A program made the translations under genes and the position numbers. A stretch of DNA of 64,000 nt from Verrucomicrobiia bacterium (GTDB lineage: Bacteria > Verrucomicrobiota > Verrucomicrobiia > Palsa-1439). Shown here piece by piece: positions 60,667 through 64,000 of this stretch. Each line of letters begins with the position of its first letter. Position 1 is the stretch's first letter. The notes below the pieces were generated by a model, which was given only the letters and a program-made list of their open reading frames with translations, ran no database searches and was not told where the DNA came from. The DNA is taken from assembly GCA_035577545.1 (NCBI GenBank), contig DATLVI010000034.1, forward strand, positions 124,001 to 188,000. Reading direction: 5' to 3'.

Positions 60667-62667
60667 ATGAGGCGGCCGGTCTCAATTGTTCGTCTACTGG
60701 TTACTGTGACGACTGTGGCTCTAAGCGCTGTCGCGTTTCCAGTGCGCGCGCAAGCACAAACCAACAGTTGGGTTAATGCCGGTAGTGGAGCGTGGGAAGA
60801 TTCTGGTAATTGGTCCTTGGCGCAAGCGCCGGCCAGCACGCATTCCATCCTGATCACGAACGACAATACCAAGACGGTGCAGATTAACTCGGTGACCTCC
60901 GGCAGTTTCTCCAACACGATGACGGTGACCAACCTGATCCTATCTGCACCCAGTGGGGCAACGAACACCCTGGCACTGTCGGCCTCCGGTACCAATAGGC
61001 CACTCCATATTCTTGACAGTCTCGGTATTACCGCGGGCGGTGCACTCCTGATGACCAATTCGTCGCTACTTGTGGACGGGGTTGCAGGTGGAGCATTTTC
61101 CCTGGACGGCTGCGCTTCACTCTCTAGCACAAACGGTATTTCAGGCGATCTCTATGTCGGCTTTTCAACAAATTCTTCTGGCTCGGTTAACCTGGTTGAT
61201 GGGCAGACTTTGTTGACCAATGGTTACACGGCCATTGGGTTTTATGGTTCGGGTCAGGTCGTATTGTCGAACGGAACTCTTAAGATCGCCGACATCCTCG
61301 GCGGCACAAACGACATTCTTGCCAATGGAGTCTTCCTCGGATTGACATCGGGTTCGGCAGGCGACTTGACGATCGCGGGCGGAAAGTACGACGCGTCGGA
61401 ACTCCTCTCTCTTGGGGACGAAGGTGGCTCGACCGGGTCGGTGTGGATAAGTGACGGCCAGCTAATCATCGGCACGAATGACTACCTGATGACCATCGGT
61501 AACAACGGGGCCGGACAACTGATTCTTTCCAATGGCCAGCTCGTCGCGTCGTACGTCATCGTGGCGGGTGGACAGGGATCTCAGGGTGCGTTGCTGATTG
61601 CAGGCGGCACCGCTACTTTTTCACGGGCACTCAGCGTAGGCGTTGGCCAGGGCGCGACTGGAATTGTTTCCATAACGGGTGGGCAGTTGCAGGTGACCAA
61701 TCATAATGCAATTGTCGGTGACTATGGTATTGGTCAGATGACGGTCTCCAACGGCGCATTTCGCGCACGAACAATCGTTGTTGGCCACAACAACGGCTCA
61801 CAAGGCACGTTGACGATTTCTGGAGGAATCACGTCTGTCGCTTCCAATCTTGTGGCCGGTGCCTACTCCAATGCAACCGGTGTGATTCAAGTTACCGGCG
61901 GCGAACTCAATGTCACCAATCAATCAGGGACATGTCGGCTTGTTGTTGGACAGATAGGAAGTGGCGTCTTTACTCAAGGAGGCGGCACGCTGATCGTGGA
62001 TCAACTGCTTGCGACCAATGGTACCAACAGCATCTTGAACTTCGGCTCCGGCACCGTTAACACCAAATCTACAACGGTGAGCAACACCCAAACCTTCATT
62101 GTCGGTGATGGCTTTGGTAGTGCCACGTACCACCTGCTTGGCGGGGTTCATTCGTTTGCCAACGACCTTCGGATCCGCACCAACGCCTTTCTTATCGGTT
62201 GCGGAACGATCAATGGCAACGTGGTGGTAGACGCGGGAGGTACTGTACTTGCCGATTGTGGCGGCACCCTCACATTTACCGGGTCAGTCACCAACAATGG
62301 GGTCATGAAAGCAGTTAATGGAAGCACTCTCGAATCCTACGGAGCGGTGGTCAACAATGGGCTGATCAACGTCCTCTCCGGCAATACGAATTTTCACGCC
62401 GCGTTTATCAATAATGGTCTTGTTTTAAGCGTGGACAGCATCCCGCAGATCGTATCGATACGGACTGTCGGCGATGACGTGGAGATTCGGTTCACCACCA
62501 GCGCTGGGGCGACGTACATTCCCGAGTACCGGACCAACATGGCATCAGGAAGCTGGATTCCATTCCCGAGTATCGTGGCTCTCGGCGGTACCACCAGCAT
62601 GATAGACCTCGGGGCTGCTTTGCTGCCACAGAAATTCTACCGGATTCGATTGGAGGTGCCGGAATGA
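60667..62667 (+). CDS. Secreted beta-helix repeat protein
   Basis: 666-residue exported protein. A signal peptide (VTVTTVALSAVAFPVRAQA) and a long run (about 100-560) of 20-30-residue parallel beta-helix repeats, e.g. GNNGAGQLILSNGQLVA, GQGSQGALLIAGGTATF, GQGATGIVSITGGQLQV, HNNGSQGTLTISGGITSV. This is the autotransporter-associated or PEP-CTERM-type adhesin pattern. The C-terminal module (VGDDVEIRFTTSAGATY...KFYRIRLEVPE) is related to the YYRVRLVP modules at 9.3 and 11.2 kb. ATG at 60667 starts the signal; ATG at 60625 would add 14 residues. Its stop codon overlaps the next start. Confidence 0.8.
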   Translation: MRRPVSIVRLLVTVTTVALSAVAFPVRAQAQTNSWVNAGSGAWEDSGNWSLAQAPASTHSILITNDNTKTVQINSVTSGSFSNTMTVTNLILSAPSGATNTLALSASGTNRPLHILDSLGITAGGALLMTNSSLLVDGVAGGAFSLDGCASLSSTNGISGDLYVGFSTNSSGSVNLVDGQTLLTNGYTAIGFYGSGQVVLSNGTLKIADILGGTNDILANGVFLGLTSGSAGDLTIAGGKYDASELLSLGDEGGSTGSVWISDGQLIIGTNDYLMTIGNNGAGQLILSNGQLVASYVIVAGGQGSQGALLIAGGTATFSRALSVGVGQGATGIVSITGGQLQVTNHNAIVGDYGIGQMTVSNGAFRARTIVVGHNNGSQGTLTISGGITSVASNLVAGAYSNATGVIQVTGGELNVTNQSGTCRLVVGQIGSGVFTQGGGTLIVDQLLATNGTNSILNFGSGTVNTKSTTVSNTQTFIVGDGFGSATYHLLGGVHSFANDLRIRTNAFLIGCGTINGNVVVDAGGTVLADCGGTLTFTGSVTNNGVMKAVNGSTLESYGAVVNNGLINVLSGNTNFHAAFINNGLVLSVDSIPQIVSIRTVGDDVEIRFTTSAGATYIPEYRTNMASGSWIPFPSIVALGGTTSMIDLGAALLPQKFYRIRLEVPE

Positions 62668-63383
62668 AACGCCGCGAAGCATTTACACTGTCTCAGCTGC
62701 TCGTGCTGATTGCTGCCGGCGCTGTGGCTGGCGTCTTGCTGCTCGCCTCCTTGGATGACGCCAAAGAAAAAGTTCAGGCGGCGGCGTGCATGAGTAATCT
62801 GCGCGAGATCTCACTGGCCGTCCGTCTTTACACGGATGATAACGGCGGATACATGCCGCCGGCAAGCTATGGAGCCGCCGCGCCGGCTGGTCCATGGGAC
62901 AAACTCTTAGGGCCTTATTTGCCGCTCCGAGGATCAACTCCTACGTCGTCGCCTCACCGTGTCTTTGATTGTCCGAGCGCCAACTATCCTGGATTCCAAA
63001 ACCAGGATCTCGGTTTAACCTATTCGTGCACTGCGGCCATGCTGGGGCACGCGACGGTTGGTAGTGGTCTGACCTCCAGCAGACCGCGGAGGCAAGACGA
63101 AGTCCTAACCCCCGCCGCGCAGACGCCGCTGGTTTTCGATTGCAAGAAAGACCCCACTACCACCAGCCCGAATTGCCGGTCCAACATTCCTTGGAACGGT
63201 GCAGCCCCATTTTCCGCCAAGGTCGACCTGAACTCCGGGAGCCCGGCCTCCTGTACTGCCTTGGACTTTCGCCACAACAACACTAATACAATGAATATCG
63301 CGTTCTTTGATGGCAGCGTGCGCTCGGTTACGTTCACGCAGGCCCAACAGTTTCTTACCCAGTCTCTTTGGGAAGGACGATAG
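62664..63383 (+). CDS. Pseudopilin-like protein with H-x9-DG C-terminus
   Basis: 239 residues. The N-terminal prepilin-like segment FTLSQLLVLIAAGAVAGVLLL follows a short basic leader (MKRREA), but lacks the Glu5 normally present (FTLIE). The C-terminal signature HNNTNTMNIAFFDGSVRSV is the H-x9-DG motif of DUF1559-like and type-II-secretion-like proteins that are numerous in PVC bacteria. Such proteins are exported and of unknown function. Start overlaps the upstream stop (ATGA), so it is translationally coupled to the beta-helix protein. Confidence 0.82.
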   Translation: MKRREAFTLSQLLVLIAAGAVAGVLLLASLDDAKEKVQAAACMSNLREISLAVRLYTDDNGGYMPPASYGAAAPAGPWDKLLGPYLPLRGSTPTSSPHRVFDCPSANYPGFQNQDLGLTYSCTAAMLGHATVGSGLTSSRPRRQDEVLTPAAQTPLVFDCKKDPTTTSPNCRSNIPWNGAAPFSAKVDLNSGSPASCTALDFRHNNTNTMNIAFFDGSVRSVTFTQAQQFLTQSLWEGR

Positions 63384-63402
63384 CGATCCTCTTCGTGGTC
63401 CG

Positions 63403-64000
63403 TCAGTGGCCGGTTTGCTGCGGTGTCATGATTCGCATGACGATGAGGCCGGCGATCAGGCAGATCACGCTGCCCATCGTGACCGTGAACGAGGCGCTGG
63501 TTACGTGGGCGAGTGAACCCGCGATGAGGCTGCCGAATGGCGTTAGGCCGATGAAGGCGAGTGAATAGATGCCCATGACGCGTCCGCGGAGTTCGTCGGG
63601 CACACTCGTCTGGACTGCGGTGTTGGCGGTTGCGAAGAAGATGATCATGAAGAACCCCGAGCCCGTCAGCGCCGCAGCCGAGAGCCAGTAAACTCGTGAC
63701 AGCGCGAAGACGCAGAGCATGATGCAGAAGCCAAACAGTCCGCCGTAGAACAGCTTCCGTTTGTGTGGTGAATCCCCGAGCGACGCGAGCGTAAGAGCCC
63801 CGACGAGCGCGCCCGCGCCGTTGGCGGCCATGAGATAGCCGTACCCACTCACACCGACATGGAGCACGTCGCGCGCGAAGACCGGCAGCAGCACGCTGTA
63901 CGGCCAGCCAAACAGACTCACGACCGTCACGAGCGAGATCACGGCGCGCAGAACGCGGTGACTGCGCACGTACCGGAAGGCTTCCACTGTTTCGTGCCAG
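63403..64000 (-). CDS. MFS transporter (5' end outside window)
   Basis: C-terminal part of a major facilitator superfamily exporter of the EntS/MFS_3 type: about 199 residues visible with six hydrophobic segments (AVISLVTVVSLFGWPYSVLLPVFA, YLMAANGAGALVGALTL, LFYGGLFGFCIMLCVFAL, AAALTGSGFFMIIFFATANT, GIYSLAFIGLTPFGSLIAGSLAHV, SVICLIAGLIVMRIM). The typical PDELRGRVMGIYSLAFIGLTPFGSLIAG motif is present. The frame is open up to the window edge (WHETVEAFRYV), so the true start lies outside. Confidence 0.88.
   Translation of the reverse strand, partial: WHETVEAFRYVRSHRVLRAVISLVTVVSLFGWPYSVLLPVFARDVLHVGVSGYGYLMAANGAGALVGALTLASLGDSPHKRKLFYGGLFGFCIMLCVFALSRVYWLSAAALTGSGFFMIIFFATANTAVQTSVPDELRGRVMGIYSLAFIGLTPFGSLIAGSLAHVTSASFTVTMGSVICLIAGLIVMRIMTPQQTGH

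Overview
The window is about 64 kb of a GC-rich (roughly 58-60 %) bacterial chromosome. The gene content points to the PVC superphylum, most likely Verrucomicrobiota of the Pedosphaera/Limisphaerales type. Clues are LamG-type secreted proteins, PEP-CTERM proteins, a pseudopilin-like protein with the C-terminal H-x9-DG signature, a TIGR03790 protein, a kinase with a membrane-bound C-terminus, beta-helix repeat secreted proteins, and dispersed intergenic repeats whose chance translations (EHTE-like, NEPT/KRTH-like, HPERS-like) I recognise from such genomes. The taxonomic call is inference; no rRNA or tRNA gene was found.

Layout. 1-9.2 kb: 3' part of moaA, a retropepsin-like lipoprotein, mnmA overlapping a very large LamG protein, a second LamG protein, and the Ada methyltransferase/regulator. 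9.2-13.8 kb: secreted proteins (phosphoesterase, propeller-like protein, tandem PEP-CTERM pair). 13.8-15.4 kb: a TGPRT-family gene followed by a 150-bp palindromic element that recurs at 52.1 kb. 15.4-23.1 kb: secreted cyclophilin, TPR protein, TauE/SafE permease, YebC, Ser/Thr kinase, Gre-like factor and IF-1. 23.1-29.8 kb: a repeat-rich accessory stretch with SRAP protein, small membrane proteins, a GNAT enzyme, gene fragments and a lytic transglycosylase. 29.8-42.2 kb: Gfo/Idh/MocA oxidoreductase, H+-pyrophosphatase, PhnP-like hydrolase, TIGR03790 protein, LemA, sugar isomerase-like protein, TatD and a methyltransferase. 42.2-49.3 kb: nucleotide-sugar dehydrogenase, a shortened YgfK-like Fe-S protein divergent from adenine deaminase, and a PLP enzyme; this looks like purine/nitrogen catabolism. 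49.4-50.7 kb: a DUF5343-like gene plus a HEPN gene, a candidate RNase-based defence or toxin-antitoxin module. 50.7-54 kb: membrane proteins between arrays of perfect hairpins, and a NYN-LOTUS protein. 54-59.6 kb: agarase-like glycosidase, then a coupled rhomboid / zinc-finger-propeller / aldo-keto reductase operon. 59.7-64 kb: DUF1326 protein, beta-helix secreted protein coupled to a degenerate pseudopilin, and the 3' part of an MFS exporter.

The most unusual material is in the intergenic DNA: (i) a 150-bp element with terminal inverted repeats and a GGGTTCGTT/AACGAACCC hairpin, one copy directly downstream of the TGPRT-family gene and one alone; (ii) arrays of three different perfect hairpins in three separate intergenic regions; (iii) two places where the 3' end of a gene is repeated on the far side of small genes.
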